From the NCBI GenBank assembly GCA_030430995.1, contig JAUIKA010000002.1, forward strand, positions 1 through 39,865: a DNA stretch of 39,865 bases, in the 5' to 3' direction. Position numbers and translations under genes: made by a program. This DNA is from Alphaproteobacteria bacterium. GTDB taxonomy: Bacteria; Pseudomonadota; Alphaproteobacteria; Rickettsiales; Rickettsiaceae. The first letter of the stretch is position 1, and the number at the start of each line of letters is the position of its first letter. The notes beneath the pieces were generated by a model that was given only the letters and a program-made list of their open reading frames with translations, made no database searches and was not told the DNA's origin. Positions 25,685-34,183 of the stretch are shown in pieces.

Positions 25685-26599
25685 ATGATGTGTAATTTTA
25701 GAATATTTGTCTTATTAATTGTCTCTGTAATATCATATACATTTGGAAGACAATTCATTAACTCTGACAGCTATATAACTATAACCATATTAGGGTATGA
25801 AATTACATCTACATGTTTTTGCTTCATTACTATCATAATAGCTTTATTCTTTTTATTAAAAGCATTTTTTGGCATATTTTGTTGTTTTAAAAGATCAGAA
25901 AAACCTTTAGATAGCTATAAAAAAATTACCGCCGCTTATAGAAACATCATAACTAAAAATAAATATTCTTCTAGAAAAATAATTGAGTCTATAATAAAGA
26001 AAATATCTAAAAAATCTTTTGAAAAAGATGCATTTCTACTTGAAACATATGTAGCAACTGAATATGAACAGCAGGTAAGTGCATATTATAACCTTGCTAA
26101 ATTTCACCCTGAATATAGTAGATATGCTAATGCAAATCTAGCAAAAATATATTATAACTCTGGCTTATACGGCAAAGTCCTAGAGAAAATAGAATATATA
26201 GACCCTGCTATTGATAAAGAAATATTTATCAATACATATATAAGCTTAAAATTATGGGATAAGCTGGATGAATTTATAAGCAAAAACTTTACAGAAGACT
26301 TAAACAGTTATATATCCTCTATATATTATAAAGCTAGCACTCAGGATAAAGAAAATGAAAAGGCTTTATTGGAAAGAGCAATTAAATACTCACCTCACAA
26401 TAAGGAAATTTTTGAATATTACTGCTGTGAATTTAATTGTAATGAGTTTATATATAAAATATTAGAAAAAACAGAATCTATAGATTTATTTATAATATAT
26501 AGAAAATATTCAGATATAGAAGATATTGAAAGCATAATAAAGAAAATATATAAAGATAGTAGCATTATTGAGTGCCTTATGGAGCATTGTAAAAAGTGA
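25685..26599 (+). CDS. HemY-N-like membrane protein
   Basis: The 304-residue protein has two N-terminal membrane segments (FRIFVLLIVSVISYTFG and FCFITIIIALFFLLKAFF) joined by SDSYITITILGYEITST. This arrangement matches the HemY_N domain, in which a short periplasmic loop reading g-x-V-x-I-x-x-x-Y-x-I-x-T sits between two spans. The cytoplasmic remainder is helical with TPR-like stretches (EYSRYANANLAKIYYNSGLY; KALLERAIKYSPHNKEIFEY). HemY proteins are associated with late haem biosynthesis loci, but their role is unclear and no haem gene is nearby. The stop overlaps the GTG start of miaA by four bases. Confidence 0.65.
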   Translation: MMCNFRIFVLLIVSVISYTFGRQFINSDSYITITILGYEITSTCFCFITIIIALFFLLKAFFGIFCCFKRSEKPLDSYKKITAAYRNIITKNKYSSRKIIESIIKKISKKSFEKDAFLLETYVATEYEQQVSAYYNLAKFHPEYSRYANANLAKIYYNSGLYGKVLEKIEYIDPAIDKEIFINTYISLKLWDKLDEFISKNFTEDLNSYISSIYYKASTQDKENEKALLERAIKYSPHNKEIFEYYCCEFNCNEFIYKILEKTESIDLFIIYRKYSDIEDIESIIKKIYKDSSIIECLMEHCKK

Positions 26600-27477
26600 T
26601 AGTGATTTGTGGCCCCACTGCTTCTGGCAAATCCCGAGCTGCTAAGATTCTTGCAAAAAAATTAGGGCAAACAGCTATTATTAATGCAGATTCTATGCAA
26701 GTCTATTCCGGCATAGAAATAATTACAGATTCCCCATCTGAGCAAGATAAGAAAGAAATCCCACATAAGTTATATAACTATATCAAATTAAGTGATGATA
26801 CTTATTCTGTAGCTAGATATATATCTGACTCTAAAGCTTCTATAGATAAATGTTTAGAAGAATCAATTGTGCCTATAATAGTTGGTGGCACTGGTATGTA
26901 TATCAAAAGCTTATTATATGGAATGGATAATATACCTGACGTTCCTAAAGCTATGGTAAAAGAAATATCTGATATGCTTCGTGAGGAAGGGTTTTTAGCA
27001 TTTAAAAATAAAATAAGCAATATTCATCCTCATTTTAACAAATACCAAGACCCTCAAAGGCTTATAAGGGCTTATTGCGTATATATTCACACAGGGAAAT
27101 TAATAGAAGAATTCTATACTAATAAAACAAAGGGGTATAACTGTAAAGTGATATACATAAAGCCAGAGAGAGATATCCTATATGAAAGATGCAATAAACG
27201 TATGGAAGAAATGCTAAGCAATGGGGGGCTAGATGAAATAAAACATGTAATTAAACTCTCAGCACTACATATAAAAGCTATAGGGATAAAAGAAATATCT
27301 TGTTTCCTCTCAGGAGAAATAAATTATAAAACGGCTGTAGAGAAGGCAAAACAGGCGACAAGGAATTATGCAAAAAGGCAAATAACTTGGTTTAATAACC
27401 AGATTAATGCTGACTATATATTAAAAGATTTTGCTGAAATAGACAAAATAGATATAAATAGTCTACGAATTCTTTAA
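26596..27477 (+). CDS. miaA: tRNA dimethylallyltransferase
   Basis: The 293-residue enzyme adds an isopentenyl group from dimethylallyl diphosphate to A37 of tRNAs reading U-starting codons. The P-loop GPTASGKS is at 6-13, NADSMQVY follows with the catalytic Asp, VGGTGMYIKSLLYG is the substrate channel motif, and DPQRLIRAYCVY and KAIGIKEI are further family blocks. The start codon is GTG in a GTGA overlap with the HemY-like gene, so translation is coupled. Length is slightly short but complete. It closes the plus-strand run. Confidence 0.95.
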   Translation: MIVICGPTASGKSRAAKILAKKLGQTAIINADSMQVYSGIEIITDSPSEQDKKEIPHKLYNYIKLSDDTYSVARYISDSKASIDKCLEESIVPIIVGGTGMYIKSLLYGMDNIPDVPKAMVKEISDMLREEGFLAFKNKISNIHPHFNKYQDPQRLIRAYCVYIHTGKLIEEFYTNKTKGYNCKVIYIKPERDILYERCNKRMEEMLSNGGLDEIKHVIKLSALHIKAIGIKEISCFLSGEINYKTAVEKAKQATRNYAKRQITWFNNQINADYILKDFAEIDKIDINSLRIL

Positions 27478-27662
27478 TATATTGATAATTGCACTACTAA
27501 TATGGCATCTCTAGCCCTGCCCGCTATCTCTTCTATAAATAATGCAACAAATCTTAGCTATTCTACTGACAAAAATCTTACAAAAAACAATATTACTTTA
27601 ACCATACAAAATTTAACCTAAAAATGTTTTAGCGTGATATATAATTACAAAATAAAATATCA

Positions 27663-27954
27663 AAAGTTATAGGAAGTAGTTTGGATATCGCATTATAAAG
27701 CAAGAAAAAATATAAGGATACAGATAGCAATAAGGTGACTATTTTAGCGCATATATCAACATGTAGACTTTTAACTGGTATTTTAATAAAAAATAACAGA
27801 ATCTATAAGAGATATAGTAAATTATACAAAATCTTATCAAAGATATATATGATAACTAGTAATATTATAAGAGTAAGAAACACAAGATCTACTAATAGTA
27901 GTAATAGCCTCAGTTGCTCTGGCTATGTCGAATCTATATAAATCAGGTGAATAG
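27663..27954 (+). pseudogene. possible decayed coding sequence
   Basis: Pieces of plausible protein appear in more than one frame: KVIGSSLDIAL then SKKKYKDTDSNKVTILAHIS across one TAA, ITESIRDIVNYTKSYQRYI in another frame, and ETQDLLIVVIASVALAMSN with a short tail before TAG, which looks like a membrane helix. Several stops lie between the last two pieces. A 68-codon open frame starting with GTG at 27735 is part of the same stretch and is not credible alone. I cannot name a parent gene, and chance open stretches in AT-rich DNA remain possible. The 185 bases between miaA and this stretch hold only a 39-codon frame. Confidence 0.25.
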
Positions 27955-27977
27955 TTAGTTATTATTCCTATATTTTC

Positions 27978-28559
27978 TTAATCACCATGAAGATCAATTT
28001 TTTGCCTCTCTTGTGGTTTTGAATATGCTTTTAATAGAGAAAGATTATATAATCCATCATCATCACACCCCTCTCCTTAATCTGCGCTGTCTCCATGCTC
28101 TGCTGTATATTGAACTAAGTATCTCTATTATCTCTTCTGAAATATTACCTAAAAAGCTTTCTTCTGCTTCTACAAATACTGAGCAAGTAGATTTCCTTTT
28201 ATCTAACTTCACCCCTCTCCATCATAGTAAAGAAAAATAGGATGTAAATCTCCATTTACCTTCATTTCAACATTAAAAGTAAGCAAGGTTGTATCCTATA
28301 GTTCACTTAAAGTATCTCTTAGCATTTGCTCATACGCTAGAGATTCTTTAGACATATCTCCTCCTGAAACAAAAACATTCACTTCACTACCAGGAGCAAA
28401 TCTGGTAAATAGTTGCCTTATATCTTGTTGAGCGATATCTCTCGCTATACCTCCTTTATTACCTGATTTAAAGACAAACCCAATATCAGCTTCTAACGGC
28501 ATGGCATATAATGATTCCCTTTCGGTAATATAATATTACCCTTTCTTTATTTCTTTCAT
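27978..28559 (-). pseudogene. multi-lesion pseudogene of unknown family
   Basis: From an ATG at 28557-28559 one frame reads MKEIKKG, stop TAA, then YYITERESLYAMPLEADIGF, VFKSGNKGGIARDIAQQDIR and QMLRDTLSEL before TAG at 28296-28298. The same frame continues with DTTLLTFNVEMKVNGDLHPI and LYYDGEG to TGA. A shift in the GGGG run near 28212 opens VKLDKRKSTCSVFVEAEESF and EIIEILSSIYSRAWRQRR. A further shift near 28064 leads to DDDGLYNLSLLKAYSKP and a last stop at 27978-27980. The protein-like quality persists for about 190 codons across two nonsense codons and two frameshifts, which is hard to explain by chance. I do not recognise the family. Plus-strand frames here are shadows. Confidence 0.6.
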
Positions 28560-28676
28560 ATTAGTATTTGTGATAATGTAACACCTATAATAAGATCATT
28601 TGAAAATTTCTTATTTATATACCAAGCTATATACTACTTTATGTATTTTCTAAAATCCATGTTTTATTCTAATAAT

Positions 28677-30101
28677 TTAAACCACAAGATATAATAAACA
28701 TAGAAATAAAATAATAAAGAATATCAATAAAGATTGTCTAAATCCTAAATCTGGCAAATGCAAATCATAAATAGCTATCTTAGGTGCATTCAATATAGGT
28801 AGCCTTACTTTAAATGTTACAATAGCTAATGCTATTATTATACTCTGCTTTACTATATTGATATCATTAGATATATAAAATATTTTCATGAAAAAACAAA
28901 TAGAGAAAATACTTAAGAAAATAATAACATAATCAATGAAATATGAGATGGTATTGTCTATCTCTTTTCTAATAAGCTTCTTCAAAGCAGGATAAATAAA
29001 TCTTAAGCAATAAGATAGAGTAAAAATACTAGAAGTTATATCAAATAAGTAGCCTATACTAATTTGATTTTTAATAAAATATATTAAGCTAAAAGGAAGG
29101 GGAGATAATGAAAAACTAGCAAAGATAATAGAAACTAAATACAGTCTACTTGTGCATTGGCTTATCTCACCTATATATTCTATATGATATTTTTTATATA
29201 TCATGCCTGCTATTATGAATAGGAATAATTTTACTATGCTATGCGCAACTATATATTTAACAATAATTTCAGGGTTTTGTGTAAACAGCATAGATACTAC
29301 TATAAAGCTTACTTGTGCTATAGTTGAATAAGCTAATATATGCTTTATCTTTTTTGCATATAAAGCCTTAATACCAGCATAAGTCATGCTAACTATAGGA
29401 ATGGCAGATATATAGATGATATAAGGGTTTTGATGAATATATGTTATACCTATCCATTCATAATATATCTTCATTAGGCAAACCATACCCATAGTAACTA
29501 CTGCGACGCCGTGCAGCAAGCCACTGATAGGGTAATCTGCCACCATAGCTTTAGGCAGCCAAATATGGAAAGGAGCTATAGCAAGCTTCCCAACACCAAA
29601 CATAGACAAAGCTATTATTAAAGCTTGGCCAAGCGGAGTATATTGATGAAAATTTTCTAGTAAAAGCAATATAGGTAAAAATATAACAGCTGATACAGAG
29701 AATAAAATCAAACAATATGTTTTTAAAGATTCCATTTTACCCTCTGCTTTAGATAGATATATCATTGGAATGGTAATAAGGCTAAGTAGCTCATATAATA
29801 TAAATATATATATTTTATTATCCATTTCTTGCACTAAAAGTGTTGTATATGTAGCCAGTAGAATTCCTAGAAGTATATATGCTTTATTTTTATATGGTTG
29901 GAAATACTGGCTACTATATATAAAGGCAATAGGAAAAATGATATTAGCAATAGAGAAGAAAAATATATCTCCATTAGATGGAAAAAAGCTAAAAGAAACT
30001 ACTGAGTAAATACAAAATACTATAGCTGTTATATATAGAGAATAAATTTTACTAAACCTACTATATATAATCAAAACCAGACTTAGTAAAAAACTGCTCA
30101 T
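28677..30101 (-). CDS. antiporter-like subunit (NuoM/NuoN/MrpD family)
   Basis: This 474-residue, roughly 14-span protein belongs to the proton-translocating antiporter family shared by complex I (NuoL/M/N) and Mrp antiporters. Signature residues are Glu104 in the TM5 stretch FILYELLSLITIPMIYL, Lys172 in GVGKLAIAPFHIWLPKAM, and the broken-helix block PISGLLHGVAVVTMGM. The WLPKAMVADYP stretch is closer to MrpD/HyfB-like members than to NuoN. It stands alone, with no other nuo or mrp genes nearby. Rickettsiales often carry such extra copies outside the nuo operon, with unclear partners. No ribosome-binding site precedes the ATG. Confidence 0.82.
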   Translation of the reverse strand: MSSFLLSLVLIIYSRFSKIYSLYITAIVFCIYSVVSFSFFPSNGDIFFFSIANIIFPIAFIYSSQYFQPYKNKAYILLGILLATYTTLLVQEMDNKIYIFILYELLSLITIPMIYLSKAEGKMESLKTYCLILFSVSAVIFLPILLLLENFHQYTPLGQALIIALSMFGVGKLAIAPFHIWLPKAMVADYPISGLLHGVAVVTMGMVCLMKIYYEWIGITYIHQNPYIIYISAIPIVSMTYAGIKALYAKKIKHILAYSTIAQVSFIVVSMLFTQNPEIIVKYIVAHSIVKLFLFIIAGMIYKKYHIEYIGEISQCTSRLYLVSIIFASFSLSPLPFSLIYFIKNQISIGYLFDITSSIFTLSYCLRFIYPALKKLIRKEIDNTISYFIDYVIIFLSIFSICFFMKIFYISNDINIVKQSIIIALAIVTFKVRLPILNAPKIAIYDLHLPDLGFRQSLLIFFIILFLCLLYLVV

Positions 30102-30160
30102 AATAGGGTTTTTAGCATTGATTATAACTTATTTTAAGCAAGCGGTATATTTTTATTACT

Positions 30161-30856
30161 TTATCTTAAACAATACATCCCAATAGCTGCTGCTGAAGAG
30201 GCATTTAAGCTCTCTATATGCTTTGTGGGAATATATGTTAATATGTCACATCTTTTGCTAACTAAATCTCTCATTCCTTTATCTTCAGCGCCAACAACTA
30301 ATGCTAGTTTATCATAACTAGGTAATGCATTTATACTTTGCTTAGCTTTGGCATCTAACCCTATTGTCCAAAAACCTTTATTTTTTAGGTCCACTATAGT
30401 TTTCTGAAGATTAATAACTTTAATGAAAGATACCATCTCTAACCCACCAGCAGATATTCTTGCCAAATCTGCTGTCTCTTCTGGGGAATTCCTTTTTTCA
30501 GAGATAATAGTATTAAAGCCAAACCCAGCAGCAGACCTAATAATATTCCCTATATTTCCTACATCTGTTAGATGGTCTAGCAAAAGAATTCTATCCCCCT
30601 TTATTTCCTCTATAGAATAAGATGTAATGGGCATAGTTAGCACTCCCAGAGTTTTAATAGCAATGCCGTTATAAGACTTAGCTATACTATATTTATGTTT
30701 TTTTACTATTTCTTTATGGGCTGAATAAAACTCAGCACTACAATAAATATGTATGATATCTCTCTCATCATTTACAAGAGCAGTTTCGGCTGCATGGCAG
30801 TCATGTATAAGGTAAGCTTTATGATGCATTGGTATATACTCGCTGTACGTCTTCAT
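30161..30856 (-). CDS. rlmB: TrmH/RlmB-family RNA 2'-O-methyltransferase
   Basis: The 231-residue protein has the SPOUT (trefoil-knot) motifs of TrmH-family enzymes: LLLDHLTDVGNIGNIIRSAA (motif 1), LVVGAEDKGM (motif 2) and YIPTKHIESLNASSAAAIGM (motif 3). The middle part ARISAGGLEMVSF matches RlmB, which methylates G2251 of 23S rRNA, and the N-terminal substrate-binding domain is present. Assignment to RlmB rather than another TrmH member is likely but not proven. The first ATG overlaps yebC by 38 bases. A second Met ten codons in (30829) gives a shorter overlap. It is the last gene of the infA-maf-yebC run. Confidence 0.85.
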   Translation of the reverse strand: MKTYSEYIPMHHKAYLIHDCHAAETALVNDERDIIHIYCSAEFYSAHKEIVKKHKYSIAKSYNGIAIKTLGVLTMPITSYSIEEIKGDRILLLDHLTDVGNIGNIIRSAAGFGFNTIISEKRNSPEETADLARISAGGLEMVSFIKVINLQKTIVDLKNKGFWTIGLDAKAKQSINALPSYDKLALVVGAEDKGMRDLVSKRCDILTYIPTKHIESLNASSAAAIGMYCLR

Positions 30857-31505
30857 TATCTTCTAATATCTCTATAACCTTTGCTATCTTTTCTGTTACT
30901 TCTTGCCCTGCTTCAATAGCGCACCAGCCTATACAAGCTTCAGATGGTGGGCCTAGTTTCTCACATAACCCCTCTAAAACTCTATTAAATTCATTTACAG
31001 TGGTATAGATATAGAATTCCTCATCTAGTATTTTGATATCATTTGCTTCTAACTCCAAAGCAATTTCTGTTATCTCTTCTTCTGATGCTATATCTTGTGG
31101 ATATTGTATTATCCCACAATGGTCAAACATGAATGTTACATTTGTTGTAAGAGCGCCACCATATTTACTAAAGGTAGACTTCACTAAAGAAACCGTTCTA
31201 TTTTTATTATCTGTATGGCATTCTATTATAAAAGCAGCGCCATCTAAAAAAGCTTCATAGCGCATTTCTTCATAGTTAGATGTATCATCTTTCTGGCTAA
31301 GAGCCCTCTCTATTCTATCCTTAGGAACATTTATTGCCTTAGCGCTTGATATTGCATTCCTTAGCCTAGCATTTGTTTCCGGATCTGTCCCTGACTTAGC
31401 GGCAGTAGTTATATCCCTTATAAGCCTTGTAAATAACTTAGCACGTTTTTTATCTTGTGCAGACTTCCTATGTTGTATATTTTTAAATTTAGAATGACCA
31501 GCCAT
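30819..31505 (-). CDS. yebC: YebC/PmpR (TACO1) family protein
   Basis: The 228-residue protein starts with the near-invariant MAGHSKFKNIQHRKSAQDKK and continues with RAKLFTRLIRDITTAAKSG and NVPKDRIERAL, the family hallmarks. YebC-type proteins were described as transcription regulators. More recent work ties bacterial and mitochondrial (TACO1) members to translation of proline-rich stretches. Its location in an operon with infA and a 23S rRNA methyltransferase suits a translational role. It overlaps maf by 17 bases upstream and the methyltransferase gene downstream. Confidence 0.93.
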   Translation of the reverse strand: MAGHSKFKNIQHRKSAQDKKRAKLFTRLIRDITTAAKSGTDPETNARLRNAISSAKAINVPKDRIERALSQKDDTSNYEEMRYEAFLDGAAFIIECHTDNKNRTVSLVKSTFSKYGGALTTNVTFMFDHCGIIQYPQDIASEEEITEIALELEANDIKILDEEFYIYTTVNEFNRVLEGLCEKLGPPSEACIGWCAIEAGQEVTEKIAKVIEILEDNEDVQRVYTNAS

Positions 31506-32070
31506 AGCCCTTTAGCATAGATATTGTTTCATATATTGGCAAACCAATTACAGAAGAATATGAGCCAGATATAAATTTAATAAAACATGCAGCTTTGCCT
31601 ATTATAGAGCATCCCCCCGCTTTATTTAAACCTTCTTTAGAAGCTACATATAACATTATTTCTTTTTCTGATAGCCTCTTAAATTTTACAATAGTTTTAA
31701 CGGTTTTTGTATTCCTAAAACATATATTATTTGTCTTTTTTGCTATTGTAACGCTTGTATATACTGTATGCCTTCTGCCTGAGAGCATCCTAATACAGGA
31801 CTCAACATCAGAATCTGAAATTGCTTTATCCAATATTCTCCTGCCTATACAACAAATAGTATCTGCTGTAATAATATACCCATCTATATTAATAATTTTT
31901 TCTGCAGCAAAAGATTTTTCTATACTAAGCCTCTTGGAAAGCTCCCTAGGGAGCTCTTTGCCATCACAAGACTCATCTATATCTGTAGCAACTACCATAT
32001 CAGGAATTATGCCTACAGATTTTAACATTTCGTTTCTACCTGCTGACCCGGATGCTAAAATTAGTTGCAT
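31489..32070 (-). CDS. maf: Maf-like nucleoside triphosphate pyrophosphatase
   Basis: The 193-residue protein has the Maf start LILASGSAGRNEML (the usual form is LASxSPRRxELL), the ADTICC motif with catalytic Asp70, SGRRHTVYTSV, and the C-terminal GKAACFIKFISGSYSSVIGL with IYET, matching the family. Maf proteins hydrolyse non-canonical or modified nucleoside triphosphates; the specific substrate depends on subgroup and is not read here. The ATG shares one base with the infA stop (TAATG), so translation is coupled. Confidence 0.92.
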   Translation of the reverse strand: MQLILASGSAGRNEMLKSVGIIPDMVVATDIDESCDGKELPRELSKRLSIEKSFAAEKIINIDGYIITADTICCIGRRILDKAISDSDVESCIRMLSGRRHTVYTSVTIAKKTNNICFRNTKTVKTIVKFKRLSEKEIMLYVASKEGLNKAGGCSIIGKAACFIKFISGSYSSVIGLPIYETISMLKGYGWSF

Positions 32071-32297
32071 TAATTTTGGGTTTTAGCTCTAAGTGTGATT
32101 CTACCTTTTGTTATATCATAAGGTGTCATCTCAACTGTAACCTTATCCCCTTTCAGTATTCTAATTTTATTCTTTCTAATTCTTCCTGAACTATGAGCTA
32201 ATATTTCATGTCCATTATCTAACGCTACCTTAAATCTAGTGTTAGGTAACACTTCTGTTACTAGACCTGAAAATTCTATTAATTCTTCTTTGGGCAT
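32070..32297 (-). CDS. infA: translation initiation factor IF-1
   Basis: The 75-residue OB-fold factor binds the ribosomal A site during initiation. Family blocks are EFSGLVTEVLPNTRFKVAL, HEILAHSSGRIRKNKIRILK and KVTVEMTPYDITKGRITLR. Length is standard. It leads an overlapping run with maf, yebC and rlmB. The preceding gene on this strand, an unrecognised protein, ends 99 bases upstream with a hairpin between, so the run may have its own promoter there. Confidence 0.97.
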   Translation of the reverse strand: MPKEELIEFSGLVTEVLPNTRFKVALDNGHEILAHSSGRIRKNKIRILKGDKVTVEMTPYDITKGRITLRAKTQN

Positions 32298-32341
32298 TAT
32301 ATGGATTAAAAATTACAGGAATAATTATAACTTGCTTGATG

Positions 32342-32362
32342 AAAACTTGCAAAGCAAATTTT
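32342..32362 (-). terminator. hairpin between unknown cluster and infA
   Basis: On the minus strand AAAATTTGC-TTT-GCAAGTTTT forms a 9-bp stem with one T-G pair and ends in four T residues. It could end transcription of the unknown gene at 32397 and separate it from infA. The tail is short, and the structure is nearly symmetrical on the other strand. Confidence 0.4.
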
Positions 32363-32396
32363 CCTATATGTTAAAATACATACTAATTCTTGCCAA

Positions 32397-33416
32397 TTAT
32401 ACCTCCCCTAAAAGGGCAACATCACCCCCCTCTTTACATAAACCTGCTTCACCTTCTAATTTATGCATGAACCCAGCTGCATCTTTCTCTGCTTTATGGG
32501 CATCATGCACAACTCCTTCTTCTGCTTCTTTGGCCAATGTAGTAGGTTTAAATTTCTCTTCTAACTCTTTTGTATCTTCTCGCAGTCTAGCAAAATGAGT
32601 CTCTACCGAATCATAATCTTTACTTAACTCTTGTGCCTCCTTAATAGTTGGTTTTAAGTCTAATAAAAAACCTATTGCATCTACTATACCTGTAATTTCA
32701 CTACCAGAGAAAAAAGATTCTATTGCCCCTACTAGCTTTTGCACTAAAATCTTTAATTTTGATGCTAAATCCTGCATATGTACAGCTGAGTCAAACATTC
32801 CTTCAGCTATAGATTTTATTTGGGGCAATATATCTTCTAAAAGATCTTTTGTTGACTCAGGCTTTTTATATTTTATTTTTTCTTCTGGTGCTTTCGTTCT
32901 GGATGTATAACATACCCTTAAGGATATTGCGTCGATGAATGAAAATAGCCATCGCCCTGCCATCGCAGCATCTTCTACTACTTCCTCTGCTGCATGCATA
33001 GAAAATACAGCTACCTCTTTACCAATCTTGATTTCAGGTGAAAGCTCATAAGATAGCTTCCTTGTATTATCTGCAAGCTGATGAAAATTATCTATCAAAG
33101 ACCTTGCGTGCCTAGCTAGGCCGGCAGAATCTATACCAACTCTTACAGCTTCATACCCACATTCAATAACATTTGCAGATACAGCTGAACTTACTAAGTT
33201 GGCTACCGCTTTAGAATCATCTCTAAAATATGGTACCAATATAGAAATTTCATTAGCTATATTATTTAAATCTGCAATATTCTGTGCTATTTGAACCAAA
33301 ACATCTTTAGCTGTGATTGTAGATTGTTCAATTTTCACTCCTAAAGATCCCATTTTTCGGGTAAGTAAACCACCCTCTAATATTGCTTTTGCTTTTATCT
33401 CTCTTATATTTCTCAT
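32397..33416 (-). CDS. unrecognised long-helical protein, cluster member 3
   Basis: I do not recognise this 339-residue protein. It is almost wholly helical, with alternating apolar and charged heptad-like stretches (AQNIADLNNIANEISIL; MQDLASKLKILVQKLVGAIE), no signal peptide and no obvious catalytic motif. One apolar stretch (GIVDAIGFLLDL) is too short to call a membrane span. The pattern recalls coiled-coil or methyl-accepting-like bundles, but no family signature is seen. The C-terminus is Glu/Gly/Ala rich (HKLEGEAGLCKEGG). Its leader AGAGGTAATTATG is identical to that of the unknown gene at 12892-13755. It follows the 228-residue gene by 13 bases, so they are probably co-transcribed. Confidence 0.72.
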   Translation of the reverse strand: MRNIREIKAKAILEGGLLTRKMGSLGVKIEQSTITAKDVLVQIAQNIADLNNIANEISILVPYFRDDSKAVANLVSSAVSANVIECGYEAVRVGIDSAGLARHARSLIDNFHQLADNTRKLSYELSPEIKIGKEVAVFSMHAAEEVVEDAAMAGRWLFSFIDAISLRVCYTSRTKAPEEKIKYKKPESTKDLLEDILPQIKSIAEGMFDSAVHMQDLASKLKILVQKLVGAIESFFSGSEITGIVDAIGFLLDLKPTIKEAQELSKDYDSVETHFARLREDTKELEEKFKPTTLAKEAEEGVVHDAHKAEKDAAGFMHKLEGEAGLCKEGGDVALLGEV

Positions 33417-33429
33417 AATTACCTCTTTA

Positions 33430-34116
33430 TTATCTTTCTTTAATATCTTTTTTTGCTCGTTTTGCTAATTTGGTATAATATTTTAGCAACTTTTTCGCTT
33501 CTTCAGGTTTTGCTGTTACATCAATATTTTTATCTTTAATATATTTCTTTACAGTATCTTTGATCAAAGTTTTATCTTCTTTTGTAAGCTTTAACTCACC
33601 CTCTTTGTCTTTTATAAGATCTATATTATTCTTTCTTTTGGATTCTAGTAAAGCTAATCCAGCATTAATTATTTTTCGTTGCCCTTCTTGCTTTGGCCCA
33701 CCTTGTACTTCTAGATTGTCCTGTTTCCTTATGTGATCTTTTATAAAAGCTCTATCTTCTTTTGTAAGATTTCTTAATAGCTCCTTTGCCTTTTGCACAT
33801 CTGTTGTAGGATTATTTTCGTTTCTTTCCACATGCGCTTTATCATATACTTCTTTCTTTGGCTCCTGAAAATAGTTAGATACAGCATGATATAAATCCTT
33901 AAAGAATTTTTTTATCTTGCCAAATATACCATGGCCAGCATCCCTAGAGACTTCAGGCTCATTATTATCTGCATAAACTTCATTTTTTAGTTTATCAAAA
34001 GCCTCCTTACTCTTCTGTTGTAATTCATATCTTTCTCTTTCCCAATCCCGCTTATCCCTTTCAAAATTCCTTTTATTATCTTTTATATTTTCAAATACAT
34101 CAAAATCTTCACTCAT
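33430..34116 (-). CDS. unrecognised highly charged protein with internal repeat, cluster member 2
   Basis: This 228-residue protein is dominated by Lys, Glu, Asp and Arg. The first 45 residues form a charged helix (NFERDKRDWERERYELQQKS). A small amphipathic segment, GIFGKIKKFFKDLYHAVSNY (63-82), could touch a membrane. Two copies of a motif follow, exactly 60 residues apart: LTKEDRAFIKDHIRK (117-131) and LTKEDKTLIKDTVKK (177-191). No signal peptide or known catalytic motif is present. The C-terminus is basic (KLAKRAKKDIKER), as in some type IV secreted substrates, though that is not diagnostic. It lies between two other unknowns on the same strand. Confidence 0.72.
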   Translation of the reverse strand: MSEDFDVFENIKDNKRNFERDKRDWERERYELQQKSKEAFDKLKNEVYADNNEPEVSRDAGHGIFGKIKKFFKDLYHAVSNYFQEPKKEVYDKAHVERNENNPTTDVQKAKELLRNLTKEDRAFIKDHIRKQDNLEVQGGPKQEGQRKIINAGLALLESKRKNNIDLIKDKEGELKLTKEDKTLIKDTVKKYIKDKNIDVTAKPEEAKKLLKYYTKLAKRAKKDIKER

Positions 34117-34150
34117 AAAACTAAATAATATCTATATTGTAATGGGAATT

Positions 34151-34176
34151 AAAGGAGGCTACTATATGCCTCCTTT
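34151..34176 (-). terminator. strong hairpin between cluster members 1 and 2
   Basis: AAAGGAGGC (34151-34159) and GCCTCCTTT (34168-34176) form a perfect 9-bp stem over an 8-base loop. On the minus strand it is followed by AATTCCC rather than a T-tract, so the only T run is inside the stem. It lies eight bases beyond the stop of the gene at 34184-35401. It may terminate or attenuate transcription into the next gene, or stabilise the mRNA end. Confidence 0.5.
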
Positions 34177-34183
34177 ACAAATT

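Noticed and set aside
27502..27621. 39-codon plus-strand frame after miaA
   Set aside because: No ribosome-binding site, low-complexity product and no support from neighbours.
28013..28240. 75-codon plus-strand frame
   Set aside because: It lies opposite the minus-strand pseudogene at 27978-28559, whose reading is more protein-like.
28296..28502. Separate 68-codon minus-strand gene
   Set aside because: Protein-like sequence continues in the same frame on both sides of its stop codons, so it is one piece of a larger pseudogene.
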